From: JBQTIY01 sp052387675
GTDB lineage: Bacteria > Planctomycetota > B15-G4
NCBI GenBank assembly: GCA_052387675.1
Contig: JBQTIY010000017.1
Span: 1-41,126, forward strand
Length of the DNA stretch: 41,126 bases
Direction: 5' to 3'
The notes beneath the pieces are model-generated. The model worked only from the letters and a program-made list of their open reading frames with translations. It searched no databases and was not told the DNA's origin. The translations under genes were made by a program, and so were the position numbers. Of the stretch, positions 6,670 through 14,988 are shown piece after piece. Numbering within the stretch: the stretch's first letter is position 1; each line of letters begins with the position of its first letter.

Positions 6670-9177
6670 CTAGCGAGTCGCGTCGGCGACGGGCGTGCGC
6701 GCCAGTTCGCCGTAGTCGCTGATGGTGGCCTTCATGACGATGATGAGGTCTGTCATCTCGTCGGCGAGGCCCTTTTCGCGGAAGAAGAAGCCGACCACGG
6801 GAATGTCGGCAAACCAGGGCGCCTCGGCGGTGCGGTTGCGGTAGAGCACGTGCTTGAAGCCGGCCAGCACGACCGAGCCGCCGTCGGGCACGACCACGGT
6901 GGTCTGGGCGTCCTGCACGTCGAGGCGCGGCAGCGAGAAGCTGACTTCATTCGACGAGCCGCCCAGCTTCGTCGAGAAGGTTTGCATCGGCCGCACAAGG
7001 CTGGCCACGGTGGCCTGGACGTCGAGCGTCACATAGCGCCGGTCGAAGGAAATGGTGGGGCGCACATCGAGCACGATGCCTTCCTGCACGACACCGATGT
7101 TCGGGTCGGCGATGAAGGCGCCGTTGGCGACGTCGACGTCGTAGCCCTGGACGAAAGAGACTTGGTTCACCACCGTCACGAAGGAGCGCTGGGTGTTGTA
7201 GACCGAGACGATCGGCGCGCTGATCTCGAAGGCGTTGCGGCTCTTCTGGATCGCGGTGAGCACGATGTTCACCTGCGTGTCGTCGAGGATCGTGAACTGG
7301 AAGGCGCCACCGCCGACATTCGAGAGCAGCTTGCCCAACGGGTTGTCGAAGAAGTGCTCGGAGACGCCGGCGTAGGACTGATCCCCGTCCTGGAAGAGCA
7401 GACCGGCGGCGGGATTGCCGGTGCCGTCGCCATTGTTGTCCAGGCCCTGCGTGTTCTCGTTGGTGACGTCGTCCAGCACCGCGGTCGTGCCGCTCTGGCC
7501 GGAGGGTCCGAGGCCGCGCAGGTCGGTGCCGATCTCCTCGAGGAAGGCGTCCGTGAGCGCGAAGAAGCGCGACTCGATGGTGACCATGCTGGTCGAGAAG
7601 GAGCGCAGGTCGTTGAGGAAGTTGCCCACCTGCGCCTGCACGTCGGGCGTGTGGATCACCAGCAGGTTCTGGCTGTCGACGAAATCGATCTTGTAGGCAG
7701 GGTTCTCCCACGTCTCGCGCGCGATGTTCTCGCGCACGAGGTTCAGCACTTCGTCGGGCTCGATGAGCCGGACACGCGCCAACTCGGAGTTGAACACCGT
7801 GGTCTCCGGGTCGTCACCGCTTTCGCCAGGCAGCGGGATCTCGCTGATCTTGACGCCCTTGAAGTCCGTGATCGGGAAGGTGAGGTCTTGGATGTTGTGC
7901 ACGCGCACGAGCGGCGCGCCGGCGGCCTTCTCGGCCTTGGTGATGTAGACGCGGCCGTTGCGGATGGTCCAGGCGTTCGCTTCGCCGGTCTGCTCGACCA
8001 GGATGTTGAGCAGGGAGGACACGGGCAAGTCGCGCAGTCCGCTGAGGTTCACGTACTGGGCGGCGTCGTCCAGTTCGCGGGAGACTTCGGGATCGACCGA
8101 GACCGGTATGCCGGTGGTTACGAAAATCGTGTTGGCCACCTGCGAGAGCGTGAGCTCCTCGAACTCGGCGTCCATGCGCTTCTCGCTGAGCTGGGCTGTG
8201 ATCGCAAGCACCTCGGGATCCGCGGCATCGAAGCCGAGCGCTGTCGCGCTCGTGCGCAGGGCCGTCAGGCGGGCCCACTCACTGCGATCGGGCGGCGTGA
8301 AGATGTCCTGATTGGGGATGCGCACGGCCTCCATCGACTCGCGCCAGCGCAGCATTTCCTCGCGCCGCCGCTCCAGATACTGGCGGCGGGAACTGTCCCG
8401 TCCAGCATCGCGAGCCGCATCGCGGAGGTCCGCCGCGAAGCTGTTGCCCGGCTCGTCGCGCAGAACGGCCGTGGCCAGCTCGCCGGCCTGGACGAAGTCG
8501 TGGCGGTCGTAGGCGGCGTAACCGGCGTCGAGCAGGGCGTCGATCCGGCCGGAAGCCTGCTGCGCCAGGCGCAGGTCCTCGGCCTTGAGTTGCGCGTAGG
8601 CGTCCTTCTCGCGCTGGCGACGCAGCTCGGCGCCGGCTGCACCCGAAAGTGCCTCGGCGCGGGCCAGCAAGGCCGTCGCCCGCGGAGCCAGGTCGGACCA
8701 GTCGATATGGTCGCGGGACCATTCGATGCGCTGCACGACGCCGCGCGCCAGGATCTCGGCCTGCACACTGTCGCCGGCGGCCAGGGCTTGCTCAGCCGAG
8801 ACCAAGTCCTGCTGAGCCATGACCTTCATCTGCTGCTGGTGTGCGGCGGCGCGCTCCGTGGCGGAGACGCGCAAGCTGCGCGCGACCGCCTCGGGCTTGC
8901 CGAGCAACGACTGCACCTGAGCCAAGTAGTCGAGGATGACCGCATTGGCCGGATCGAGCTCGCGCGCCTTGAGCAGTTCGGCTTCGGCACCCACCAAGTC
9001 CAGGCGCTCCTCGAAGGCGATCGCATTGAGGCGGTGGCGCTCAACGAGCAGAAAGGTCTTCTGCGTGAGCAGGTCGCGCCGGGCGCGCTCCTGCAAGACG
9101 CGCTCGTCTTGCGCGCGGGGAGACGCGGCCGCAAGGGCCAGTGTCCCGAGCAGGGCGAGGAGGATCGTGGCTCTCAT
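6670..9177 (-). CDS. Secretin-family protein with N-terminal helical/TPR region (secretin 1)
   Basis: 835 residues from ATG 9177; this start gives a signal peptide (MRATILLALLGTLALAAAS) with cleavage near residue 20-22, whereas a longer frame reaching 9312 would run into the ExbD gene. Residues 25-330 are helical, TPR-like and charged. Residues ~336-413 resemble an STN/N0 domain (EELTLSQVANTIFVTTGIPV). An N-domain ends in NLLVIHTPDVQAQVGNFLND (~504-523). The C-terminal secretin core spans ~530-820 with GIVLDVRPTIS, VVVPDGGSVVLAG and PWFADIPVVGFFFR, the usual gate/barrel signatures. It should form an outer-membrane ring channel. It is the last gene of the block, 77 bp after ExbD. Its order of domains and a shared motif before the STN domain (IFTPPDRSEWARLT here) mark it as a paralogue of the secretin at 14989-17799. 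Confidence 0.88.
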   Translation of the reverse strand: MRATILLALLGTLALAAASPRAQDERVLQERARRDLLTQKTFLLVERHRLNAIAFEERLDLVGAEAELLKARELDPANAVILDYLAQVQSLLGKPEAVARSLRVSATERAAAHQQQMKVMAQQDLVSAEQALAAGDSVQAEILARGVVQRIEWSRDHIDWSDLAPRATALLARAEALSGAAGAELRRQREKDAYAQLKAEDLRLAQQASGRIDALLDAGYAAYDRHDFVQAGELATAVLRDEPGNSFAADLRDAARDAGRDSSRRQYLERRREEMLRWRESMEAVRIPNQDIFTPPDRSEWARLTALRTSATALGFDAADPEVLAITAQLSEKRMDAEFEELTLSQVANTIFVTTGIPVSVDPEVSRELDDAAQYVNLSGLRDLPVSSLLNILVEQTGEANAWTIRNGRVYITKAEKAAGAPLVRVHNIQDLTFPITDFKGVKISEIPLPGESGDDPETTVFNSELARVRLIEPDEVLNLVRENIARETWENPAYKIDFVDSQNLLVIHTPDVQAQVGNFLNDLRSFSTSMVTIESRFFALTDAFLEEIGTDLRGLGPSGQSGTTAVLDDVTNENTQGLDNNGDGTGNPAAGLLFQDGDQSYAGVSEHFFDNPLGKLLSNVGGGAFQFTILDDTQVNIVLTAIQKSRNAFEISAPIVSVYNTQRSFVTVVNQVSFVQGYDVDVANGAFIADPNIGVVQEGIVLDVRPTISFDRRYVTLDVQATVASLVRPMQTFSTKLGGSSNEVSFSLPRLDVQDAQTTVVVPDGGSVVLAGFKHVLYRNRTAEAPWFADIPVVGFFFREKGLADEMTDLIIVMKATISDYGELARTPVADATR

Positions 9178-9254
9178 GGTCGGGTCGACTCCTGTCCAGG
9201 GCGGCGCGTGCGGGGCGCCGTCTCGGGTCGTTGGGCGCGGGAGGTTAGCATTCG

Positions 9255-9701
9255 TTACGCATCGAAGGGAACGCCGCCAAAGGTGATGTCGTAGACCTTG
9301 GCGCGGATGCATTCGTCCACGACCTTGACGACGTGGGCGTAAGTCACGGCCTTTTGGGGGTGCAGCGTGACCTTGGTCTCTTCACCGCGGGAGGCCTTGA
9401 TCTGGATCAAGCGGGCGCGCAGCGCCTCGGCCGAGGCCATGCGCTGTCCGGCCACGGTGGCGTAAAAGCCGTCCGGCTGGGTCGCGTCGCGATGCAGATA
9501 AATGTCGATTTTCTCGAGTTGCTCCTTGAGCGGCGTCGGGTTGGGCCCGACGTCCTTGGGAAGCTGCGTGGCGAGCTTGCCCTCGAGCGTTTTGAACTTG
9601 ATCGTGCAGATGAAGAAAATGATGAGCTGGAACGTGACGTCGATCATCGGCGTCATGTCCGACTCGACTTCCTGCGGCTCGGTAGACTTCTTCTTACCCA
9701 T
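9255..9701 (-). CDS. ExbD/TolR-family protein (copy 2 in the block)
   Basis: 148 residues. A short cytoplasmic N-terminus is followed by the signature DMTPMIDVTFQLIIFF, in which Asp21 is the predicted proton-carrying residue of the single membrane helix. The rest is a periplasmic ExbD-type domain. The start lies 3 bp after the stop of the upstream ExbD gene (TGA ACC ATG), so the two are probably translated together. With the other ExbD and the ExbB-type protein it should form a proton-motive-force-driven stator in the cytoplasmic membrane. The periplasmic domains of the two ExbDs differ clearly, so they are not interchangeable copies by sequence. Confidence 0.93.
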   Translation of the reverse strand: MGKKKSTEPQEVESDMTPMIDVTFQLIIFFICTIKFKTLEGKLATQLPKDVGPNPTPLKEQLEKIDIYLHRDATQPDGFYATVAGQRMASAEALRARLIQIKASRGEETKVTLHPQKAVTYAHVVKVVDECIRAKVYDITFGGVPFDA

Positions 9702-9704
9702 GGT

Positions 9705-10163
9705 TCAGGGCTGCTCGTTCTGGGCCGCGGCGAGGTCGAGCTGGTAGATCCGGATGCCGTTCTCGCCGCAGATGCGCATGAGCTTCTGCACATGCTTGAA
9801 CTCGGTGTCGCGATCGGCCCGCACCAGGATCGAGCGCGTGCTGTTGCCGTCCTCTTCCTTGTCGGCCTTGGCGACTTCATTCGCGAGGTAAGTGCGCACC
9901 CAGTTCTGAGTGTCGGCGTTCTCCAGGCCGCTGGTCTTATGGTCGCGCTTGATCTCCACCGTGCCGTCTTTGTGGATGTTCACGGTGATGCGTCCCGCCT
10001 TGGTCTCGTCCTTCACCGCCTCCGTCCCGAGCGGGAGCTTCAACTCGGCCAAGTCCTGCTGCGACATGTCGGTGACGAGCATGAAGAAGATGATCAACTG
10101 GAACACGACGTCGATCATCGGCGTCATGTCCATCTTGATCGGTGCGTGAGCGTCGTCAGCCAT
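9705..10163 (-). CDS. ExbD/TolR-family protein (copy 1 in the block)
   Basis: 152 residues. It carries the membrane signature KMDMTPMIDVVFQLIIFFML with the conserved Asp18, then a periplasmic domain ending in RSILVRADRDTEFKHVQKLM, typical of ExbD/TolR. GAGAG about 8 bases before the ATG is a plausible ribosome-binding site. It lies 15 bp after the ExbB-type gene. One ExbB followed by two ExbD genes is a recurrent motor layout; the two ExbDs may form a heterodimer in the ExbB pentamer. Confidence 0.93.
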   Translation of the reverse strand: MADDAHAPIKMDMTPMIDVVFQLIIFFMLVTDMSQQDLAELKLPLGTEAVKDETKAGRITVNIHKDGTVEIKRDHKTSGLENADTQNWVRTYLANEVAKADKEEDGNSTRSILVRADRDTEFKHVQKLMRICGENGIRIYQLDLAAAQNEQP

Positions 10164-10178
10164 GTGCTCTCAGCGCCT

Positions 10179-10892
10179 TCAGGCCGACGTGCCGGGGTTG
10201 CGGGGGCGGAAGCGCTCGAACATGTCCTCGACCACGGCCGAAATCTCGAGCGAGTAGGACACCACGCGGTTACGCAAGAACACGAAGGCCGACGTCACCG
10301 GGATGGCCACCATGAGTCCGAGCAGGGTCGTGATCAGGGCCATGGCGATGTTGTCGGCGAGCTGGTCGGGCGTGGCCTGACCCTTGCTGGCGGCGATCTG
10401 GTCGAAGGCGCCGATCATGCCCTGCACCGTGCCCAGCAGCCCCAGCATGGGGGCCACGGCGGCGAGCAGCGAGAGCCAAGACAGCCGGCCGTAGAGCTTG
10501 GTGTTCTCTTCGTCCATCATCTCTTCGAGCGACTTCTCGATGGCATCGAAGGAGGCGTTCAGCTTGGGCAAGCCAGCGGCCACGACGTTGGTGAAGTAGC
10601 AGGGCTCCGACTCACAGACTTCCATGGCCTCCTGGTACTCGCCCGCCTCGAGCAGGGCTTCCAACTCGTCGACGACTTCCGGCGGGGCCAGCTTGGCCTT
10701 GCGGATCTCAACGAACTCCTTGATGACCAGAGTCAGCGCGACGACCGACAAGCCCTCGATGATCCATCCGATCCAGCCGGCACCGTGCTGGAACTTCTCG
10801 ATGGCGGACATCTCCGAGGTGTCGGTCTGCGCTGCCGCCAGCGGAGACAGGCACAGGAGCAGCAGCGCGACGAGCAGGAACTTGGACTTCAT
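10179..10892 (-). CDS. MotA/TolQ/ExbB-family proton channel protein
   Basis: 237 residues. An N-terminal signal peptide (residues 1-21, ending LAAAQ) is followed by three membrane segments: ~40-58, ~138-158 (AAVAPMLGLLGTVQGMIGAF, the family signature) and ~183-204 (IAMALITTLLGLMVAIPVT). The cytoplasmic loop lies between segments 1 and 2. A cleavable signal peptide before the first helix is not found in E. coli ExbB. It should assemble as the pentameric ring around the ExbD helices and harvest the proton gradient. Its neighbours are two ExbDs downstream and two TPR proteins upstream; no TonB, TolA or Pal gene is in the window. Confidence 0.93.
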   Translation of the reverse strand: MKSKFLLVALLLLCLSPLAAAQTDTSEMSAIEKFQHGAGWIGWIIEGLSVVALTLVIKEFVEIRKAKLAPPEVVDELEALLEAGEYQEAMEVCESEPCYFTNVVAAGLPKLNASFDAIEKSLEEMMDEENTKLYGRLSWLSLLAAVAPMLGLLGTVQGMIGAFDQIAASKGQATPDQLADNIAMALITTLLGLMVAIPVTSAFVFLRNRVVSYSLEISAVVEDMFERFRPRNPGTSA

Positions 10893-10923
10893 GGGGGGCC
10901 TCAGGAAGGGTTACCGTGGGAAT

Positions 10924-12090
10924 TCAGGGAAGTGACTCGCGGGCCAGACGGGCCCAACTTGTCTCGGGGTAGAGCTGGGCGCATTCTTGCCAATAGGCCA
11001 TGGCGCGGACGCGGGCGTCGGGTTCGAGGTTCTGCTGGCCGAGGGTCTCGGCGCACTTGCCCAGGAAATAGAGCGCGCGTGCCCGTTCGGTGGGGAAGGC
11101 CGTCGCCGTGAGCGCGACGCGGGCAAAGCCGAGTTGCGCCTGCTTCAGCTTGGCCGGCTCGCGGAAGTCGCACTCGGCCAGGCCATTGGCTGCAGCGGCG
11201 GCGACGGCAGGGTTGGTCTTGCCGTCGGCGGCGAGGCGCTGGTAATAGCTGCGGGCTCCGGCGACATCGCCGTTGGCGAGTAAGCAACTGGCGCTGCCCA
11301 CGCGAGCCTCCAGCGCGAGGCTGTCCAACTCGTCGGCGAGGTCTGGACGCGCGGTGACGGCCGGGCGCGCCGCATTCACCGCCGACTCAGCCGCGGTGTA
11401 AGCCTCGGTGGCACCGCGCGTGTCCTTTTCGCCGAGGCGCAGTTCGCCCAGCAGCAAATGGGTGCGCGCAGTCCAGTCCGCGGTGATCTTGCCCTGCCGC
11501 GCCAGATCGAGCACCGATGCGGTGGCTTCTTGAGCTGCAGGCTTGTCGCCCGCGCGGGCCGCGAAGCGCGCCTTCGCCAACAGGGCCTGCGGCAGCAGAC
11601 GGTGGTTGGCGTGACGCTTAAGGAACTCGGCAATGGCGGTTTGCGCGGCGGTGAGGCCGGAGCTGCCGCGCCGGCTGGCGGCGTCGGCCTGAGCCAAGAG
11701 CGCCTGCGCAGCGACCCAGGGGGGCGTTGTGTCCCGGGCGGCAGCCGCGAAGAGATTCTCGGCATTCACCCAGTCGTTCGCGGCGGCGGCGGAGCGCGCC
11801 TGCTCCCAAGCGGGCGAGCCCGGTCCGTAGTCGATGAGCACGACATCGATGGTGTCGTAGGACGTCTCGCGGCCTGCGCGCAGCACCTTCACTTTGTCGA
11901 GGCTCTCCTCGGCGATGACCACGTTCGTGATCGTGGTCAGCTTGCGCTCGCGGTTGAGCACGTCGATCCGGCTCTGGGCGCCGGCCGGCAGTGCAGCCAC
12001 CGCCATGACGCCAAGCACCAGGAGCGGGCGGAGCATGGGGGCGAGCGACTCCGGGGTGCTTCGGGCGGGCAACCGTGGAAAGCGCAGCAT
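10924..12090 (-). CDS. Exported TPR-like protein
   Basis: 388 residues from ATG 12090, preceded by GGAGGT about 12 bases upstream. A second ATG at 12036 starts a more compact signal peptide (MLRPLLVLGVMAVAALPAGA), so the start is uncertain. The mature protein begins with a ~60-residue segment of short strands (RKLTTITNVVIAEESLDKVK) that I do not recognise. TPR-like helical hairpins follow to the end, the last resembling the YbgF/CpoB type (ARALYFLGKCAETLG, YWQECAQLYPETSWARLA). It is likely periplasmic and located between the ExbB/D motor and the secretin. Its job may be that of a periplasmic coupler or scaffold; that is inference from context only. Confidence 0.8.
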   Translation of the reverse strand: MLRFPRLPARSTPESLAPMLRPLLVLGVMAVAALPAGAQSRIDVLNRERKLTTITNVVIAEESLDKVKVLRAGRETSYDTIDVVLIDYGPGSPAWEQARSAAAANDWVNAENLFAAAARDTTPPWVAAQALLAQADAASRRGSSGLTAAQTAIAEFLKRHANHRLLPQALLAKARFAARAGDKPAAQEATASVLDLARQGKITADWTARTHLLLGELRLGEKDTRGATEAYTAAESAVNAARPAVTARPDLADELDSLALEARVGSASCLLANGDVAGARSYYQRLAADGKTNPAVAAAAANGLAECDFREPAKLKQAQLGFARVALTATAFPTERARALYFLGKCAETLGQQNLEPDARVRAMAYWQECAQLYPETSWARLARESLP

Positions 12091-12114
12091 TCTAGGCCAT
12101 GACCTCCGCCGGGA

Positions 12115-14964
12115 TCAACGCGAGGAGGCCGGTGCGGCGCCGGCCGCCGGCAGCTTGCGGTCGAGGTACTTGAACAAGGGCTTGAGCGGTGGAGCGTAGC
12201 GTTGCTCGGGCGGCAGTTCCTGGCTGGTCTGCTCATCCAAGTCTGGCTTGAGCACAAGCAAGTCGGCCAGCACGATGCGGGCATCCTTCAGCAGCTCGGG
12301 CCGGGCCGCGCCCTCACGGTAGTAGGCGTAGATGATGCCGAGCTTGGATTCCCAGTAGAGCTTCTGCGGCTCGAGCGGACGGGCCGATTGAAAGATCGTG
12401 CTCCACAACTCCTGCGCCTCATCGAAGTCGCCGCTGCCGGCGATCTCCGTCACCGAGCCATCGGGCTGGAGTTCCAGCCAGCCGCCGAAGCCGCGGGCGG
12501 CGCCACGCAGCATGGTGAGATTGGTCGGGTTGCGCGTCTTGAGGTCCAGCCAGAGCGGCCGAGCGCGGCCAAACTCTTTGAGTTCGTTCCAGCTCGTGGC
12601 CAAGCCGAGCCGCGTCTGGTCGAGGCGCGCGGCATCGACACCCGAGCCGGGCCGCGCAAAAACATCCAGGGCCTTCTGATAAGCGACGGTGGCGCGGTCG
12701 TGCCGGCCGGCGCGCGCGTACCAGTCGGCGTTGCCCATGAGATTCGAATAGGAGGCGAAGGCGGAGAGTTCGTTGTTGGCCCACAGCGCGTCTGCTGCGC
12801 GTGAGAGCAGGTCGCGCGAGCGCGGCAGATCTCCGGCCGTCTCGGCCTCCGCGGCCTGGGCGGAAAGGAATTGCGCCAGTTCGAAGGCCACGATGCGGGA
12901 CATGGCGCCATCGGCCTTGTACTCGCGCAAGTCGGCGAAGGCCTCTTCGGCCTTGGCAGCATCCTTCAGTTGGATGTACGCGCGCGCGCGCAGAGCCTTC
13001 ACGCTCTCGATGAAGGTCGGCTGGCGGGGCAGTTTGACTTCGAAGCCCGCAAGCAGCGTGAGCGCCTCCGCCGGCCGCTTCACGGCCGGGTCGAGCAAGA
13101 GCGTGGCCTTGTAGTTCAGCGCTTCGGCGAGCGCGCCTTCGCGCTTGTCGCGGCCCTCGACTCCGGCCGGCGTGAACTTGGGGTCGGCCGCCCGCTTGAG
13201 CAGCACGTCGAATTGCGCCAGCGCCTCGGTCGGGCGCCCTTCGGCCGCCAGACAGCGCGCCACCAGCACGAGCGCCCGTTCATAGACGGAAGCGGTCTCG
13301 GCCACGCCGGCGAACTGTTCGCGCGCCTCGGCGAGCAGCGCCAGGTCTGGCGGCTGGGAGAGCGTGGCGACATCAAACTTTTCCTTGGCCTGGGTGAAGG
13401 GCAGGTCGCCCACCACGCCCAGGGCCGACAGGCGCGAACTGGCCTCGTCACGCAGCGCCTTGTCGAAGGGATCGCGCGTCTCCTTGTAGCGCTTGTCGAA
13501 GGCGTCGGAGAGACCGCTGGCGGCTGCTCCGACGGCTTCGATGGGCGCCTTGAGTTCGGTGGCCGTCGCCAGCGCCCGTTCAAAAGCCAGACCGGCCTCG
13601 AGGTAGCGGCGCTGCTGCCGGTAGGCGCGGCCCGCGCCCATCCAGGCCTCGAGAGCGTAGGTCTCGCGCTCGCCGGCATCGCGCAGGCTGCCGGCTGCGC
13701 GCAGATACTGAAACGCGGCGTCGGCAAACTTCTGTTGCTCGATCAGGCCCTTGGCAGCAGCGATATAGGTGGAGGCGGAGCCTTCGAGAGTGCCCTCGCT
13801 GGCCAGGGAGGCCAGGAGGTCGTTGGCGCGCTGACCCTCCGGGAAGGAGGCGGCTTGATCGGCCACGAGCTTGACGAGTTCCGCCGCTCGGGCGCCGCGG
13901 CCCAGCGACTGCAGGGTCTCGGCCCAGTCGAGCAGCGCTTGATAGCCGGTGCGGCTGATGGAGCGCTGACCGCGCTCGTGCTCGGCGAGCAGCGTGTCCA
14001 TGGAGGCCATGGCTGCGTCGAGTGCGTCCTTGGCGAGATGCGCCTGCGCCTGTGCATACCAGGTGCGATCGAAGAGATCGGTGATGTAGCCGTCCTGAGT
14101 GGGATCGCCGCGGTAGTCGTCCCAGTAGTAGCGGGCCTGCGTCAGGACGTCCGACTGAATGGACAGCGCCTCGTCGAAGTTCCCCAGGCGGTGGTTCACG
14201 ATGCCCACGTAGTGCAGCGCGAAGTACTGCGAAAGCCGCTCCTCTTCCAGGGACCAGAGGTAGTCATCAAAGGCTGTGAGCGCCTTGTCGAGACGCAGTT
14301 CGCGCTCCTTGCTCACCTCGGCCCATTCCAGCGAGTTCAGCCCGCGCTGGAACTTGGAAAAGCCGGCGCGGTCCTTGAGTTGCGCGGCCAGGTCGCTCTT
14401 CTCGTCGCTCTCGGCTTGGCCCGCGCGCGACATGTACTCGCGATCGAGCGTGGTGAGCGTGACTTCGGCCTGCTGAAAGTCGGCCTCCGCCAGCGAGCGC
14501 AGGGCCTCGGCACGGGCCGGGTCGCTCTCCGCGCCGCGCATCTGCGCGCGCAGCTTGCCCCGCGCCTGCAGCAGAGCGGCCAGATCCTCCAGCGCCTCGG
14601 GGCGGCGCGGATGGTAGATCCAGGACGAACCGTCCTGGCCCCAGTCGAAGAGCAGATCGACGCCGCGCGTGAGCCACTCCAGGCGCTTGGTGTCGTCGTT
14701 GCTGAGTTCTGCGGCGCGCTTGCGCAGGCGCGCCTCGGCCAGTGCAACCTCGCCGGTCAGCTCGTCGCTGAGCTTCTCTTTGCGGATTTCTTGCAGCACT
14801 TCATCGGCCAGCCGGAAGTAACGCGCGCGGCTGAGGTTCTCTGCAAAGCGAATGTCGTCGGCAACCCGCCGGGTGGCGTCATCATCCGCCGCGCAGGGCG
14901 CGATGAGCGGTGCCGCCGTGGCCGGGGCCAGCGAAACGAAGGCGAGCAGCGAGGCGAGGATCAT
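12115..14964 (-). CDS. Large exported TPR/helical-repeat protein
   Basis: 949 residues with an N-terminal signal peptide (MILASLLAFVSLAPATAAP). Practically the whole protein is alpha-helical repeat, with recognisable TPR-type pairs such as HYVGIVNHRLGNFDEALSIQ, WMGAGRAYRQQRRYLEAGLA and WYARAGRHDRATVAYQKAL. No enzymatic motif was seen. It is probably a periplasmic or outer-membrane-associated scaffold. It lies 24 bp after the lipoprotein secretin and 24 bp before the second TPR gene, so all are on one transcript. Its size is unusual for Exb/Tol-linked TPR proteins such as CpoB/YbgF, and it may span much of the periplasm. Confidence 0.82.
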   Translation of the reverse strand: MILASLLAFVSLAPATAAPLIAPCAADDDATRRVADDIRFAENLSRARYFRLADEVLQEIRKEKLSDELTGEVALAEARLRKRAAELSNDDTKRLEWLTRGVDLLFDWGQDGSSWIYHPRRPEALEDLAALLQARGKLRAQMRGAESDPARAEALRSLAEADFQQAEVTLTTLDREYMSRAGQAESDEKSDLAAQLKDRAGFSKFQRGLNSLEWAEVSKERELRLDKALTAFDDYLWSLEEERLSQYFALHYVGIVNHRLGNFDEALSIQSDVLTQARYYWDDYRGDPTQDGYITDLFDRTWYAQAQAHLAKDALDAAMASMDTLLAEHERGQRSISRTGYQALLDWAETLQSLGRGARAAELVKLVADQAASFPEGQRANDLLASLASEGTLEGSASTYIAAAKGLIEQQKFADAAFQYLRAAGSLRDAGERETYALEAWMGAGRAYRQQRRYLEAGLAFERALATATELKAPIEAVGAAASGLSDAFDKRYKETRDPFDKALRDEASSRLSALGVVGDLPFTQAKEKFDVATLSQPPDLALLAEAREQFAGVAETASVYERALVLVARCLAAEGRPTEALAQFDVLLKRAADPKFTPAGVEGRDKREGALAEALNYKATLLLDPAVKRPAEALTLLAGFEVKLPRQPTFIESVKALRARAYIQLKDAAKAEEAFADLREYKADGAMSRIVAFELAQFLSAQAAEAETAGDLPRSRDLLSRAADALWANNELSAFASYSNLMGNADWYARAGRHDRATVAYQKALDVFARPGSGVDAARLDQTRLGLATSWNELKEFGRARPLWLDLKTRNPTNLTMLRGAARGFGGWLELQPDGSVTEIAGSGDFDEAQELWSTIFQSARPLEPQKLYWESKLGIIYAYYREGAARPELLKDARIVLADLLVLKPDLDEQTSQELPPEQRYAPPLKPLFKYLDRKLPAAGAAPASSR

Positions 14965-14988
14965 GCGCAGTGGGGTTCGCAGCCGCCG

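Noticed and set aside
6161..6673. Open frame of 170 codons crossing the 468-bp gap
   Set aside because: Composition is Arg/Ala/Ser/Pro-rich, there is no ribosome-binding site, it overlaps the HAD start and secretin stop, and the direct repeats do not follow a protein repeat.
5575..9294. Very long plus-strand open frame (1239 codons) opposite the HAD and secretin 1 genes
   Set aside because: It is antisense to clear genes and is His/Arg/Gly/Glu-rich without domain motifs; it is a result of high GC at third codon positions. The same applies to the plus-strand frames at 3929-5710, 9333-11111 and 12871-15093 and the minus-strand frame at 37195-38544.
9255..10892. Calling the motor genes a TonB or Tol-Pal system
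   Set aside because: No TonB, TolA, TolB, Pal or TonB-dependent receptor gene is in the window.
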